The translations under genes and the position numbers were made by a program. 64,000 bases of DNA from Euryhalocaulis caribicus (GTDB lineage: Bacteria; Pseudomonadota; Alphaproteobacteria; Caulobacterales; Maricaulaceae): assembly GCF_000412185.1 (NCBI RefSeq), contig NZ_ASJA01000002.1:215524-279523 (forward strand), written 5' to 3'. The notes under the pieces are model-generated. The model was not told the DNA's origin, did no database searches, and worked only from the letters and a program-made list of their open reading frames with translations. This document shows positions 54,909 through 64,000 of the stretch, in pieces (within the stretch, counting starts at the first letter, position 1; each line of letters opens with the position of its first letter).

Positions 54909-56186
54909 ATGACAGCCAGTATGACCCCTTGCGCCGCCCTGGTCGCGGCAGCCGCTCTTTTGACGCCCGCCGGGCAGGCCGTGGCCCAGGGCTCAGGCGC
55001 ATTTGAGCGGGACCGCAATGTCAGCGTGCAGGAGCGCGCGCGTCCGGAATATGACGCCGTGGGCGTGCGGTCCGGCGGCCTGACCATCTATCCCTCGCTG
55101 ACGGCCGGGCTGGAATATGACGACAATATCTACGCCACGGACGCGAACGAGGCGGAAAGCGGCATCCTGACCCTGCGGCCGGAAGTTTCGATTGAATCCG
55201 GATGGTCCCGGCATGAACTGGCCGTTTCGGCCTGGGTGGAGCATCGCACCGTCTTCGAGGACAGCGACGAAGATACGTTCGGCGGCTATATCGGCGCGGA
55301 CGGCGTTCTGGATTTCGCCAGCGAGACGGAAATCGGAGGCGGCGCCTCCTATCTGTCAGACCATGAATCGCGCACGTCCTCCGCGTCGCCGGCCACCGCG
55401 GTGGAGCCGATCGAGTATGAGGTCGCCAATCTCTACGGTACGGCCTCGACGGCGTTTAACCGGCTGGCGCTTTCCACGCGGCTGGACTGGCGCGCCTTTG
55501 ATTTTGAGGACGGCGTCACCCCTGGCGGCGCGGTTCTGGAACAGGATGACCGTGATCGCGACCAGATCGATGTTTCCGCGCGCGGCGACTACGCCATAAG
55601 CCCGGCCACGGCGCTGTTCGCGGAGGCGGCGTTCAATACCCGCGACTATGGCCGCGAACCGCCGGTCACGCCGATCACGCGCGATTCTGACGGCGTGGAG
55701 ATCCTGGCGGGCGCGAATTTCGACATCACGCGCGTCATGCGGGGCGAGGTGGCGATCGGCTGGTTTGAACAGGAATTCGACGACCCCGCCTTCGATTCCG
55801 TCGACGGGTTTGATGTCCGCGCCGGGGTCGAGTGGTTTCCCTCTCAGCTGACCACCATAGGCTTCACCGCGGCGCGCGATGTCGAGGATTCCGGCGTGGC
55901 CGGCTCCCCCGCCTATGTCTCTTCCGCGGCCAGCGCCCGGATCGACCATGAATTGCTGCGCAATCTGATCCTGTCGGCCGAACTGACCTATTCCGACGAC
56001 GATTATGAGGGGATCGACCGCAATGACGAGCGCACCGGCGCGGGTCTTGAAGCGACCTGGATGATCAACCGGAGCGTCGGCCTGAGCCCTTATTACCAGT
56101 ATATGGAGCTGGACAGCAGCGGCGCGTTCCAGGGCCAGGACTACGCGATAAACCGCATCGGGGTTGAACTGACCCTGGCGCGCTAG
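54909..56186 (+). CDS. outer-membrane beta-barrel protein of the EPS export locus
   Basis: A 425-residue exported protein; the signal peptide ends GQAVAQG. The mature part begins with a periplasmic linker and then alternating amphipathic strands (LTIYPSLTAGLEYDDNIYATD, LTLRPEVSIESGWSRHELAVSAWVEH) to the final strand INRIGVELTLAR. It resembles the BBP2-type barrels found next to GumB/GumC genes. Role: likely outer-membrane passage of the polysaccharide with the lipoprotein. Confidence 0.85.
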   Translation: MTASMTPCAALVAAAALLTPAGQAVAQGSGAFERDRNVSVQERARPEYDAVGVRSGGLTIYPSLTAGLEYDDNIYATDANEAESGILTLRPEVSIESGWSRHELAVSAWVEHRTVFEDSDEDTFGGYIGADGVLDFASETEIGGGASYLSDHESRTSSASPATAVEPIEYEVANLYGTASTAFNRLALSTRLDWRAFDFEDGVTPGGAVLEQDDRDRDQIDVSARGDYAISPATALFAEAAFNTRDYGREPPVTPITRDSDGVEILAGANFDITRVMRGEVAIGWFEQEFDDPAFDSVDGFDVRAGVEWFPSQLTTIGFTAARDVEDSGVAGSPAYVSSAASARIDHELLRNLILSAELTYSDDDYEGIDRNDERTGAGLEATWMINRSVGLSPYYQYMELDSSGAFQGQDYAINRIGVELTLAR

Positions 56187-56254
56187 ACCGTGCCGGGCGC
56201 CTTTTTTGCATCTGGAGGAGGCGCGCCCGCCGAACGGAACAAGACCCTTAGACG

Positions 56255-58519
56255 ATGAACGAGTTCAAACCTTTCGACCGGCTGGACCGCCCCGCGCGAA
56301 GCCGGCCTGCGCCTGACGCGTCCGGCGAGATATTCGATCTCCGGGGTTTGTGGCTCGCCTTTCGCCGCCGCCTGGCCCTGTTCTTCGCGATCGCCGCGCT
56401 GGTGCTTCTCGCCATCATCGTCGTCACCTTCCAGATGACGCCGCAATATACCGCCAGCGCGCAGGTCATGCTCGATCCGCGCGACCGTGAAGTCGTTGAC
56501 CTGCAAGCCGTTGTGTCCGGCCTTCCGCCGGATTCGGCGGTCGTCGATACGGAGGTCGAGATCCTGCGTTCGCGCGCGCTGGCAAACCGGGTTATTGACG
56601 AGCTGAACCTGATGGCCGATCCGGAATTCAACCCGGCGCTGCGCGACCCGGAAGGCGTGGCGCGCGCAGCGGGCGCCGTGGGGGGATTCTTCGGCGGCCT
56701 GTTCGCCGCAATATCGCCGGGCGGTCCGTCACGTTCTCTCTCGCCCGCGGATGAAGCGGATCTGCACCGCGCGGAGACGATTGAAAGCCTGCAGCGCGCG
56801 CTTTCGGTCCGCCGCGAAGGCCTGACCTTTGTCATCGACGTGGCGGCGACATCGGAGTCGCCGCAAAAGGCGGCGGCTATCGCCAACGCTTATGCCGATA
56901 AATATCTCGTGGAGCAGCTCGAAGCGAAATTCGACGCAACGCGCACCGCCAATGAGTGGCTTGAGGGGCGTCTCGCCGATCTGCGCGAGGAAGTGAATGC
57001 GCGGGAGCAGGCGGTGGAAACCTATCGCGCCGAAGCCGGCCTCCTGAACGCCGAAGGCGAGACATTGACGGAACGCCAGGTGGCCGACCTCAACGCCCAG
57101 ATTATCCTGCAGCGCGCCGATCTGGCCGAGAAACAGGCGCGGCTGGGCGCGGTGCGCAATCTGGTTTCGTCGGGCGGCAGCAACCAGGAAATCTCGGAGG
57201 CCCTCAGCTCCGACGTCATTCGCGAATTACGGTCCCAGCGCGCCGAGGTGGTGCGCCGTCAGGCGGAGCTTTCCAGCCGCTATGGCGAACGCCACCCTGA
57301 AATGCTGAAAGTCCGGCGCGAGCTGGCCGATATCGAGGCCGAGATCGAGCGCGAGGCGGAGCGCATCGTCACCTCTCTCAGCAATGAAGTGGATGTCGCC
57401 CGCCAGCGCGTGGCCTCCATGGAGGGCAGCATTGGCCGGCTTCGCGGTGAAATGGTCCAGAACAATTCAGAGCTGGTCCGCCTGCGGGAGCTGGAGCGCG
57501 ACGCCGAAGCCAGCCGCGCGCTCTACGAGTCCTTCCTCACCCGGTTCCGCCAGACCAGCGAGCAGCAATCCCTGCAGGAGGCCGACGCCCGCATCATTTC
57601 GCGCGCCAGCATCCCGGCCGAAGCCAGCGCGCCGAACCTGCCGATGAACCTGGCGCTGGGCTTGATGCTGGCGCTGGTCGCGGGATCGGGCGCGGTTTTC
57701 GTGGCCGAAACCTTCGATCAGGGCCTGGCGACCAAGGCAGACATGGAGCGGGAGCTGGGCTTGCCGGCCCTGGCGCTGATTCCGGGCGTGCCGCGGGCCT
57801 ATGCCTCCCGCGATAACGCGGCGGGCTATGCGCTCGACAAGCCCCTGTCCAGCTATGCGGAATCGCTGCGCGCCTTGCGGGCGGCCGTGCTGTTCGGGCG
57901 CGGGCATGGCGATGTGAAGGTGGTCGCTATCACCTCCGCCGTGCCGCGCGAAGGCAAGACCGCGACCAGCCTGGCTCTGGGCCGGGTGTCCGCCAAGCTG
58001 GGCTCGCGCACCCTTGTCATCGACGCCGATCTTCGCCGCTCCATGCTGACGCGCACCGCGGGGCTTACGCCGCGGGCGGGGCTGCTGGAGGTTCTGGACG
58101 GCCGCGCAACACTGGATGACGCCATTACGCGCGAACAGGCTTCGGGGCTGGATATCCTGCCCCTGACCGGGGAAGACCGCAGCGCCTCCGATGTTTTCGG
58201 GCGGCGTGACATGCGCGAACTCCTGCAGGCGGTCCGGGAGCGGTACGAATTTGTAATTCTGGACACCGCGCCCGCCATGGCGGTTGCCGAAACCCGCATC
58301 CTGTCCACGGCGGTGGACGCGGTGGTGCTTCTTGCCCGCTGGCGCAAGACGCCGCGCGCCGTGGTCAAGGCCGCTCTGGATGCGCTGGCCCACGTGGATG
58401 CGCCGGTCGCGGGGGCGGCCCTGACGCAGGTCAACCTGTCGGCGGAGGGCCGTTACGGATACGGATCCGGCTATGGCGGGTCCTATTACAAATACTACTC
58501 CAAATATTACGAAAACTGA
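56255..58519 (+). CDS. polysaccharide co-polymerase with tyrosine autokinase (GumC/Wzc type)
   Basis: Controls chain length and export of exopolysaccharide. A 754-residue inner-membrane protein: a Wzz domain after the first span (about 33-55), a long periplasmic coiled coil (about 215-450), second span near 465-485, and a cytosolic BY-kinase with Walker A AVPREGKT near 565, Walker A' LVIDADLRRS and Walker B VILDTAP. The C-terminus has a Tyr cluster (YGYGSGYGGSYYKYYSKYY), the usual autophosphorylation tail. Confidence 0.93.
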   Translation: MNEFKPFDRLDRPARSRPAPDASGEIFDLRGLWLAFRRRLALFFAIAALVLLAIIVVTFQMTPQYTASAQVMLDPRDREVVDLQAVVSGLPPDSAVVDTEVEILRSRALANRVIDELNLMADPEFNPALRDPEGVARAAGAVGGFFGGLFAAISPGGPSRSLSPADEADLHRAETIESLQRALSVRREGLTFVIDVAATSESPQKAAAIANAYADKYLVEQLEAKFDATRTANEWLEGRLADLREEVNAREQAVETYRAEAGLLNAEGETLTERQVADLNAQIILQRADLAEKQARLGAVRNLVSSGGSNQEISEALSSDVIRELRSQRAEVVRRQAELSSRYGERHPEMLKVRRELADIEAEIEREAERIVTSLSNEVDVARQRVASMEGSIGRLRGEMVQNNSELVRLRELERDAEASRALYESFLTRFRQTSEQQSLQEADARIISRASIPAEASAPNLPMNLALGLMLALVAGSGAVFVAETFDQGLATKADMERELGLPALALIPGVPRAYASRDNAAGYALDKPLSSYAESLRALRAAVLFGRGHGDVKVVAITSAVPREGKTATSLALGRVSAKLGSRTLVIDADLRRSMLTRTAGLTPRAGLLEVLDGRATLDDAITREQASGLDILPLTGEDRSASDVFGRRDMRELLQAVRERYEFVILDTAPAMAVAETRILSTAVDAVVLLARWRKTPRAVVKAALDALAHVDAPVAGAALTQVNLSAEGRYGYGSGYGGSYYKYYSKYYEN

Positions 58520-58871
58520 CTTGCAGCCGGGCGCCGGTCCGCGTCGGCTTCAAGGACTGGGTCAAGTTTTGCTTTTCTGCGCTTAAATAAAGCGCCCGGC
58601 GAGAGCTTGGAGGAAGAGTTTTCAGCCGCATGCCCGGAATGTGAAAGAAAATTCCCAACCCCGCTTTATTGCAGAGCCGAACGGGCGCACCTGTGCCACA
58701 AGATGAAAATTTATCAAAAAAATCCGCGACTTAAAAAATGTCGTAAAAAAACAATTAACAAAGTATTGACTCTTTTATCGTTTGGGGGACTGATTCGCCC
58801 TAATTGTCAACGGCTGCGTGTGAAGTAATTCGCGCGCAGCGCGCCTTTGGGCGCACTGGGGGGATCAAAAC
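58520..58871 (+). other. AT-rich intergenic region before the giant RTX gene
   Basis: A 352-bp gap with no credible gene. It includes a hairpin GCGCTT/AAGCGC (58579-58595), an AT-rich tract at about 58680-58790 that stands out from the GC-rich surroundings, and a hairpin GCGCC/GGCGC (58841-58854) just before a GGGGGG SD-like run. Such AT-rich upstream regions are typical binding places for xenogeneic-silencer-type regulators; no specific site is claimed. Confidence 0.5.
58766..58794 (+). promoter_or_regulatory. possible promoter of the giant RTX gene
   Basis: TTGACT (58766-58771), 17 nt, ACTGAT (58789-58794). The -35 matches five of six, the -10 only three of six. It would give an mRNA with about 70 nt of leader. 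Confidence 0.35.
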
Positions 58872-61800
58872 ATGGCTTTCACGACGGCACAGGACTTCAT
58901 CGACGTCTGGCAGGAACTTGACGCGGCCTATGTCACGTTCCCGGCGATTGCGGGCGCCGGCGGCAACTATCAGGATGAAACTGTAGTTGATACGAGCAGC
59001 GCCGATTTTGACTCCGTACTGGCGCAGTTCCCCGAATATGCGCACATCCTTTCTAGCCTGCCAGAAGATGGCGGTACGGCTGGCGAGTTGGCGCTGGCCG
59101 TGAACCTGATATTCGTGGCGCTCGCGGAAGCCTATCTGGATTACCTGCAGGCTGGCGGCGAGCCGATCCTTGATATCGCCAAGGACCGTGGCGGCGAACC
59201 GGCCCCGGGACAGTCCTATCACGACAATATTCTGGGCAATCTGCTGAATGGCGCGATAGAGGATCGTTTCGAGAGCTCGTCCAGCAACCCGGCCAACAAT
59301 GTTGACGTAACCGGCGACGGCATTGGCGACCTGGTGGCCGAACCGCGCAGCGCGGACGGGCAGGAATGGGGCGACCGCCCGTATTTCAGCGGGTCGTCCA
59401 ATAACGAAGCCTTCGGACAGGCCATCGCCTGGGACATCGCCCACGGCATTGATCCGTCTCTGCTGGACCTGTCGCGCAATGGCGCCAATCCGATGGACGG
59501 TGAGATCCATCTGGTCAGCGATTCCGGTGTTACGACATTCGGCAGCATTCAGGACGCCATCGACGCCGCCTCTGACGGCGACTCCGTCGTTCTGGGACCG
59601 GGCACGTACACGCTGACTTCGCAGCTTACCCTGGACAAGGGCGTCGCCCTTCTGGGGTCGGGCGAGGGCGCGACCACGATCGAGACCCATTCCGGGTCCT
59701 GGGGCATTCTGGTCACCGGCGATAACGCCTCGATCGAGGATCTGACCGTCGACGCCAGCAACACCACCCATTACGGCGTGAAGGTTCAGGCCGATGATAG
59801 CGGCGACCCGACCGATGCGCTGATCGGCTTCTCGATGGAAGACGTCACGGTGCAAGGCGCGGGCCGCAGCGAGATCGACTTCAACGGCGTCGACGATTCC
59901 TCTCTCACCAACGTGACGGCCGATGGCCAGGGCACGTCGGGCGTGGGCATCGCGCTCAGCGACTCCACGGGCATCACGCTGACCGACATCACGACCACCG
60001 ACAATAACTGGGGCTCGATCGGGCTCTATTCCGCCGGCAATGTCTGGGAGGGCGGCACCAATAACGTCACCTTCTCCGGCTCCTACAGCGCAACCGAAGC
60101 GATCGGCATTTACGCCGATGAGGAGAACGGAACCGCGGTCGAGGACATCGACCTCTCCGGCATCTTCCCGGGCACGGTTTTCAAGGTCGAGAACAGCGAG
60201 TGGCGCGACGGAATCGACGGCCGCAGCGACGACTTCACCTTCTTCTTCGGCGACCAGGCAGAGGCGGCCGCCTTTGCCACCAGCCTGACCAATGGCGCGT
60301 CCGACAATGTCGCCCACGCCTCGGTTATCACCACTGACGCCACGCCGGGCGATGTCGACGCCGAAACCGGAACGACCTTCATCGTCGCCAATGGCATGTC
60401 CATTCAGGCCGCCATCGACGCGGCGTCCGACGGCGACACGATCCAGATCGAGGACGGCGTCTATGCCGAAAACCTGACGATCGACAAGGCGCTCACCTTC
60501 ACTGGCTCGGGCGGCGTATCGATCGAACCGGCCTCCGGCACGGCGGTCACCATTACCGCGGGCGTCGATGGCGACATCAGCTTCGACGGCATCAATCTGG
60601 ACGGCAATGGTTCGGCCGGCATCGGCATCGATGTCGCGGAAGGCGCCAATGTCGGCACGCTCAGCTTCACCAACGGCGCGATTGACGGGTTCACGAACCG
60701 CGGCATCTACGCCAGCGACGACGGCAACCCGGTCGGCACGCCGACCATGGCGGCGCTGGTCGTCATGAACGCCACGTTCGCGGGCAACGGAACCGGTTCG
60801 GGCAACACCGCCCACATCAAGCTGTTCGGCTTCAGCGGCGACGCCACCTTCGACAACGTCACGTTCGAGGGGACCGACGGCGTGGCCGGCCCGGCCGGGC
60901 GTCCGGACAACGCGATCGAGATCATTGGCTTCATCGTCAATGAGGGGAATGCAAACCCGGTGGGCGCCGATGCGCCGGATATCGGCAACATTACGCTGAC
61001 CGATGTCACCGTGACGGGCGAATACCACAAGAACCCGATCGCCTTCTTCAATTTCAGCGAAATCGACGGCCTGTCCATCTCCGGGCTGGATCTCAGCGCG
61101 GCGGAAAGCAACTGGGGTCCGCTCTTCAATCTCGACGGCTTTGAGGACGCTGACCTCGACGCGTCCGTATTCGGGATCATTTTCCCCGACACCTCCGGCG
61201 TCCATACCGAAATCCAGGGCGAAAAAACCGGTCAGGACGTTGTCGACAGCACCATCACCGGGACGTCCGGCAACGACTCCCTGCACGGCAAGGACGGCAA
61301 CGACACCCTCTATGGCGAGGATGGCGACGACCGCCTGTTCGGCGGCAACAAGCCGGGCGGCGAGTTCGAGGACGGCGAAGGTAACGACGCCCTCTATGGC
61401 GGCGCTGGCGATGACGCCCTCTATGGCGGTCTGGGTAACGATTCGCTCAATGGCGGCGCCGGCCAGGATGTCGCTCACTTTGCGGGCGCCCGTGATGATT
61501 ATTCCGTCGTGAAGAACGGCGACGGCAGCTTTACCGTCACGGATAATAACGCCGCCGATGGCGATAACGGATCCGACACGCTGAACAGCGTGGAAGGCGT
61601 CAGCTTTGATGACGGCATCGTGTACGAGCTGGATTCCGCCAGCCCGGATCAGTCCGGTTTCAACGTGCATTTCAGCCAGGGCTTCGAAGGCAACGCGGCC
61701 GGGTTCGATACCGCAGCCGGCGCATGGTCCGGCGCGATCACGCTGGCCAACTCCGGCGATAACGGCATCACGGCCGCCGATGGCGGACAATACGCCATTT

Positions 61801-64000
61801 TCGAGCAGAGCGGCGGAGCCGGCGGCGTAACCGGCCCGTTCACCCGTTTCGACGGCTACGATTCCGATTTCGGCGATGGCTACAATGTTCAGATGAAGGT
61901 CTATCTGGACCCGACGGCATGGGCCGACGGTGAAGGCTTCGACTGGTCCGTCGCTTCAAGCAATCAGTCGGAAGGCCATCTGCAGGACTTCATCTTCCAT
62001 GTCGCCAAGGACGCCGACACCGGAACGATCCTGATCGGCGGCAGCAACAACACCAATTTTGAACCGCCGACCAATCTGGAGAGCGGTAATCACGGGTCGG
62101 TCGACACTGCCGGCTGGTACACGTTCGAGACGAAGTTCTACGAAAACGCCGACGGCAATCTGGAAGTCGCCCTCAGCGTCTACGACGCCAATGGCGACTG
62201 GGTGTTCACCGAAATCCGCACCAATAACGATGATTTCGAGACCGAGGTCGGAGGTCATCGCTATGGATGGTTCACGAATATCGATGTGGAAGGCGGCATC
62301 GCCGTCGACTCCGTAACCCTGTCCACGGCAGAGCCGCTCGGCGAATATCAACTCGTGAATGGCGAAGCCAAGCTGGGCTTCTATGAAACCCTTGAAGACG
62401 CCGCCGAAGCGGCCGGCCAGGTCCCGGGCGAGGGCAATGTCATCACGAACGGCGCGGGCGAGTACTTCGTCGAGGAGGGCATGTCCATCCAGGCGGCCAT
62501 CGATGCGGCTGCTGACGGTGATACGATCTATGTCGGCGAGGGCGTCTATCGCGAACAGATCGAGATTGACGGCCGTGCGGACATCACGCTGATCGGCGCA
62601 GATGGCGCGGTCATCGAGATGCCGGACGATCCGGAGCTGATCAATGATTCCACTGGCGACAGCAAGGATCGCGCGGCGGTAATTTCCGTCGAGGACAGCT
62701 CCAACATCACGATCCAGGGCTTCGAGGTGGATGCGCGCGGTCTCGCCGCCGACGTAACGAGCGAAGGATCTACGACTGACATCAACGCCATCTATTTCGG
62801 CAATTCCTCGGGCTCGATCGAGGGCAATACCCTGCTTGGCGCGCGTGATGAACTGAACGATGACGGGTCGGTTTCCGGCAATCAGCGCGGTAATGCGCTG
62901 GTCGTCCTGAACGAAGACGGCGTTGTCCGCGTGGTCGATATCGAGGGCAACGACATTTCGGACTTCCAGAAGAACGCCATCGTGTTCGACGGCGACGGCC
63001 TGGAAGGCGTAATCGACGGCAACACCATTACCGGCAACGGCTTCATCGACCGCGGCAACGCCATGGCCCAGAACGGCATCCAGGTGTCGGGCGAGGCTTT
63101 CGCCGAGATCACCAACAACATGATGTCCGAGATCGGGCGTTCCGGCGATTACTGGTCGTCCAGCTATATCCTGGTCTACAACGCCGCGGACGGTACCTCG
63201 GTCTCCGGCAACACGATCACGGGCGTGGCCGAAACCGGCAACACCGCCGCCATCTATGTGATCGACACGGACGGCGTTTCGGTGGACGGGAATACCGTCT
63301 CCAACGTGCTCTACGGCATCATCTTCTCGGGCAATGTCGACGGCGCCTCGCAGTCGGGCAACGATCTGAGCAATGTCGGCGGTCCCTTTGATGGCACGGC
63401 GGAAGGCACGCAGAGCGATCCGGGCGACACGCTCGAGGGTCTCTATGTTTCGCTCTTCGCCAGCGGCAATGACGCCGGCATACCGTCCTTCAGCGGCACG
63501 GACTTCAATGACGGCCTCTATGGGTCGACAGCCGGCGACACATTGTACGGCCTGGACGGAGATGACGTCCTGTCCGGCGAGAATGGCGACGATGCGCTCT
63601 ATGGCGGCGACGGCGATGATTTCATCGTTGGCGGCGCGGGCGCGGACTTCCTGAACGGCCAGGGTGGATCCAACACGGTCAGCTATGAATCCTCCGCCTC
63701 CGCGGTCGATGTGCGCCTGTGGCGCGGCGGCGAGCAGACCGGCGGCGACGCCGAAGGCGACGTGATCCGCAATTTCGACCTGGTGATCGGCTCGTCCTTC
63801 AATGACGTGCTACAGGGCAATAACGGCATGGACGTCACGCTGGACGGCCTGGGCGGCGACGACCTGCTGACCGGTTATGACGGCAACGACACCCTCTATG
63901 GCGGCGCCGGGGATGACCGCATCGTTGGCCGGGTGGGCGACGACTTCATTGTTGGCGGCGCGGGCGCCGACAACATCAATGGCGGCGGCGGGTCCGACAC
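58872..64000 (+). CDS. giant secreted parallel beta-helix/RTX calcium-binding protein, 3' end outside window
   Basis: An unbroken frame of 1709 codons from the ATG at 58872 to the window edge. Residues 1-220 are a unique domain without signal peptide. Pectin-lyase-like beta-helix modules begin at 225, 510 and 1205, each opening with SIQ(D/A)AIDAA(S/A)DGD. RTX nonapeptide repeats (GGxGxDxLx) occupy about 798-868 and about 1544 to the end. A jelly-roll-like segment covers about 918-1160. RTX repeats imply type I secretion and Ca-dependent folding outside the cell. The architecture recalls secreted alginate epimerases and surface glycan-binding proteins. The location after the export genes suggests it modifies or anchors the polysaccharide (inference). 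Confidence 0.88.
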   Translation, partial: MAFTTAQDFIDVWQELDAAYVTFPAIAGAGGNYQDETVVDTSSADFDSVLAQFPEYAHILSSLPEDGGTAGELALAVNLIFVALAEAYLDYLQAGGEPILDIAKDRGGEPAPGQSYHDNILGNLLNGAIEDRFESSSSNPANNVDVTGDGIGDLVAEPRSADGQEWGDRPYFSGSSNNEAFGQAIAWDIAHGIDPSLLDLSRNGANPMDGEIHLVSDSGVTTFGSIQDAIDAASDGDSVVLGPGTYTLTSQLTLDKGVALLGSGEGATTIETHSGSWGILVTGDNASIEDLTVDASNTTHYGVKVQADDSGDPTDALIGFSMEDVTVQGAGRSEIDFNGVDDSSLTNVTADGQGTSGVGIALSDSTGITLTDITTTDNNWGSIGLYSAGNVWEGGTNNVTFSGSYSATEAIGIYADEENGTAVEDIDLSGIFPGTVFKVENSEWRDGIDGRSDDFTFFFGDQAEAAAFATSLTNGASDNVAHASVITTDATPGDVDAETGTTFIVANGMSIQAAIDAASDGDTIQIEDGVYAENLTIDKALTFTGSGGVSIEPASGTAVTITAGVDGDISFDGINLDGNGSAGIGIDVAEGANVGTLSFTNGAIDGFTNRGIYASDDGNPVGTPTMAALVVMNATFAGNGTGSGNTAHIKLFGFSGDATFDNVTFEGTDGVAGPAGRPDNAIEIIGFIVNEGNANPVGADAPDIGNITLTDVTVTGEYHKNPIAFFNFSEIDGLSISGLDLSAAESNWGPLFNLDGFEDADLDASVFGIIFPDTSGVHTEIQGEKTGQDVVDSTITGTSGNDSLHGKDGNDTLYGEDGDDRLFGGNKPGGEFEDGEGNDALYGGAGDDALYGGLGNDSLNGGAGQDVAHFAGARDDYSVVKNGDGSFTVTDNNAADGDNGSDTLNSVEGVSFDDGIVYELDSASPDQSGFNVHFSQGFEGNAAGFDTAAGAWSGAITLANSGDNGITAADGGQYAIFEQSGGAGGVTGPFTRFDGYDSDFGDGYNVQMKVYLDPTAWADGEGFDWSVASSNQSEGHLQDFIFHVAKDADTGTILIGGSNNTNFEPPTNLESGNHGSVDTAGWYTFETKFYENADGNLEVALSVYDANGDWVFTEIRTNNDDFETEVGGHRYGWFTNIDVEGGIAVDSVTLSTAEPLGEYQLVNGEAKLGFYETLEDAAEAAGQVPGEGNVITNGAGEYFVEEGMSIQAAIDAAADGDTIYVGEGVYREQIEIDGRADITLIGADGAVIEMPDDPELINDSTGDSKDRAAVISVEDSSNITIQGFEVDARGLAADVTSEGSTTDINAIYFGNSSGSIEGNTLLGARDELNDDGSVSGNQRGNALVVLNEDGVVRVVDIEGNDISDFQKNAIVFDGDGLEGVIDGNTITGNGFIDRGNAMAQNGIQVSGEAFAEITNNMMSEIGRSGDYWSSSYILVYNAADGTSVSGNTITGVAETGNTAAIYVIDTDGVSVDGNTVSNVLYGIIFSGNVDGASQSGNDLSNVGGPFDGTAEGTQSDPGDTLEGLYVSLFASGNDAGIPSFSGTDFNDGLYGSTAGDTLYGLDGDDVLSGENGDDALYGGDGDDFIVGGAGADFLNGQGGSNTVSYESSASAVDVRLWRGGEQTGGDAEGDVIRNFDLVIGSSFNDVLQGNNGMDVTLDGLGGDDLLTGYDGNDTLYGGAGDDRIVGRVGDDFIVGGAGADNINGGGGSD

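Noticed and set aside
58800..61790. 996-codon open frame on the minus strand
   Set aside because: It is the mirror of the RTX/beta-helix gene. The regular Gly/Asp codons leave the opposite frame free of stops, and the translation has no recognisable domain.

Overview
The window comes from the chromosome of a high-GC alphaproteobacterium, probably of the Caulobacterales/Parvularculales/Hyphomonadaceae type. This rests on gene content and order (a DUF299-type regulatory kinase gene, the RP001 orthologue position, divergent from hemE; mnmE-mnmG-rsmG-parA-parB; holA-lptE-leuS), on perfect TTAA-N7-TTAA boxes of the kind bound by CtrA, on GANTC (CcrM) sites packed in the putative origin, and on an NtrZ-like periplasmic protein. 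The genus cannot be named from the sequence alone. I saw no rRNA, prophage, insertion sequence or CRISPR array.

Layout. 1-12.4 kb: housekeeping genes, mostly minus strand (glyoxalase I, Ada-like methyltransferase, nth, PfkB kinase, Smr, mltA with an apparent frameshift, Tim44-like protein, secB, dnaQ, coaE, aroE, maf, DUF299 kinase). 12.4-12.86 kb: probable chromosome origin between the DUF299 gene and hemE, with a CtrA box and eight GANTC sites. 12.9-15.4 kb: hemE-hemH-hemJ, followed by rho. 19.2-26.1 kb: the segregation region, with five parS sites of the form TGTTTCACGTGAAACA scattered in and between a GDPD gene, mnmE and mnmG, just upstream of parA-parB. 26.1-30.8 kb: DUF3576-leuS-lptE-holA on the minus strand. 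31-44.6 kb: a mixed housekeeping block (NtrZ-like, ThiE-like, YggS, YkuD, response regulator, xth, lolA, DsbA-like, ftsK with its own CtrA box, UbiH-type hydroxylase, Trm112, LON-domain protein, CnoX-like, ProX-like), with a likely unannotated small RNA at about 34.92-35.08 kb. 44.7 kb: tRNA-Gly(GCC). 45-48.1 kb: NTF2-like protein, aminoglycoside-phosphotransferase-like kinase and acyl-CoA ligase. 48.2-50.7 kb: SulP transporter behind a strongly folded leader, plus a tandem Usp protein.

50.7-64 kb is the most interesting part: an exopolysaccharide synthesis and export block. It contains an O-antigen-ligase/Wzy-type membrane protein, a PPP-family phosphatase, a Wza/GumB-type export lipoprotein, a small Gly/Pro-tailed secreted protein, a beta-barrel outer-membrane protein and a GumC/Wzc-type tyrosine autokinase. 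It is followed by a giant gene for a secreted protein, at least 1709 residues and still open at the window edge, which combines three parallel beta-helix modules, a jelly-roll-like segment and two blocks of RTX calcium-binding repeats.

Gene packing is extreme. Ten same-strand neighbours overlap as ATGA or GTGA, and seven of twelve convergent pairs overlap by exactly 4 nt with interlocking stop codons (CTAG or CTAA). One divergent pair appears to share a CATG as both start codons.
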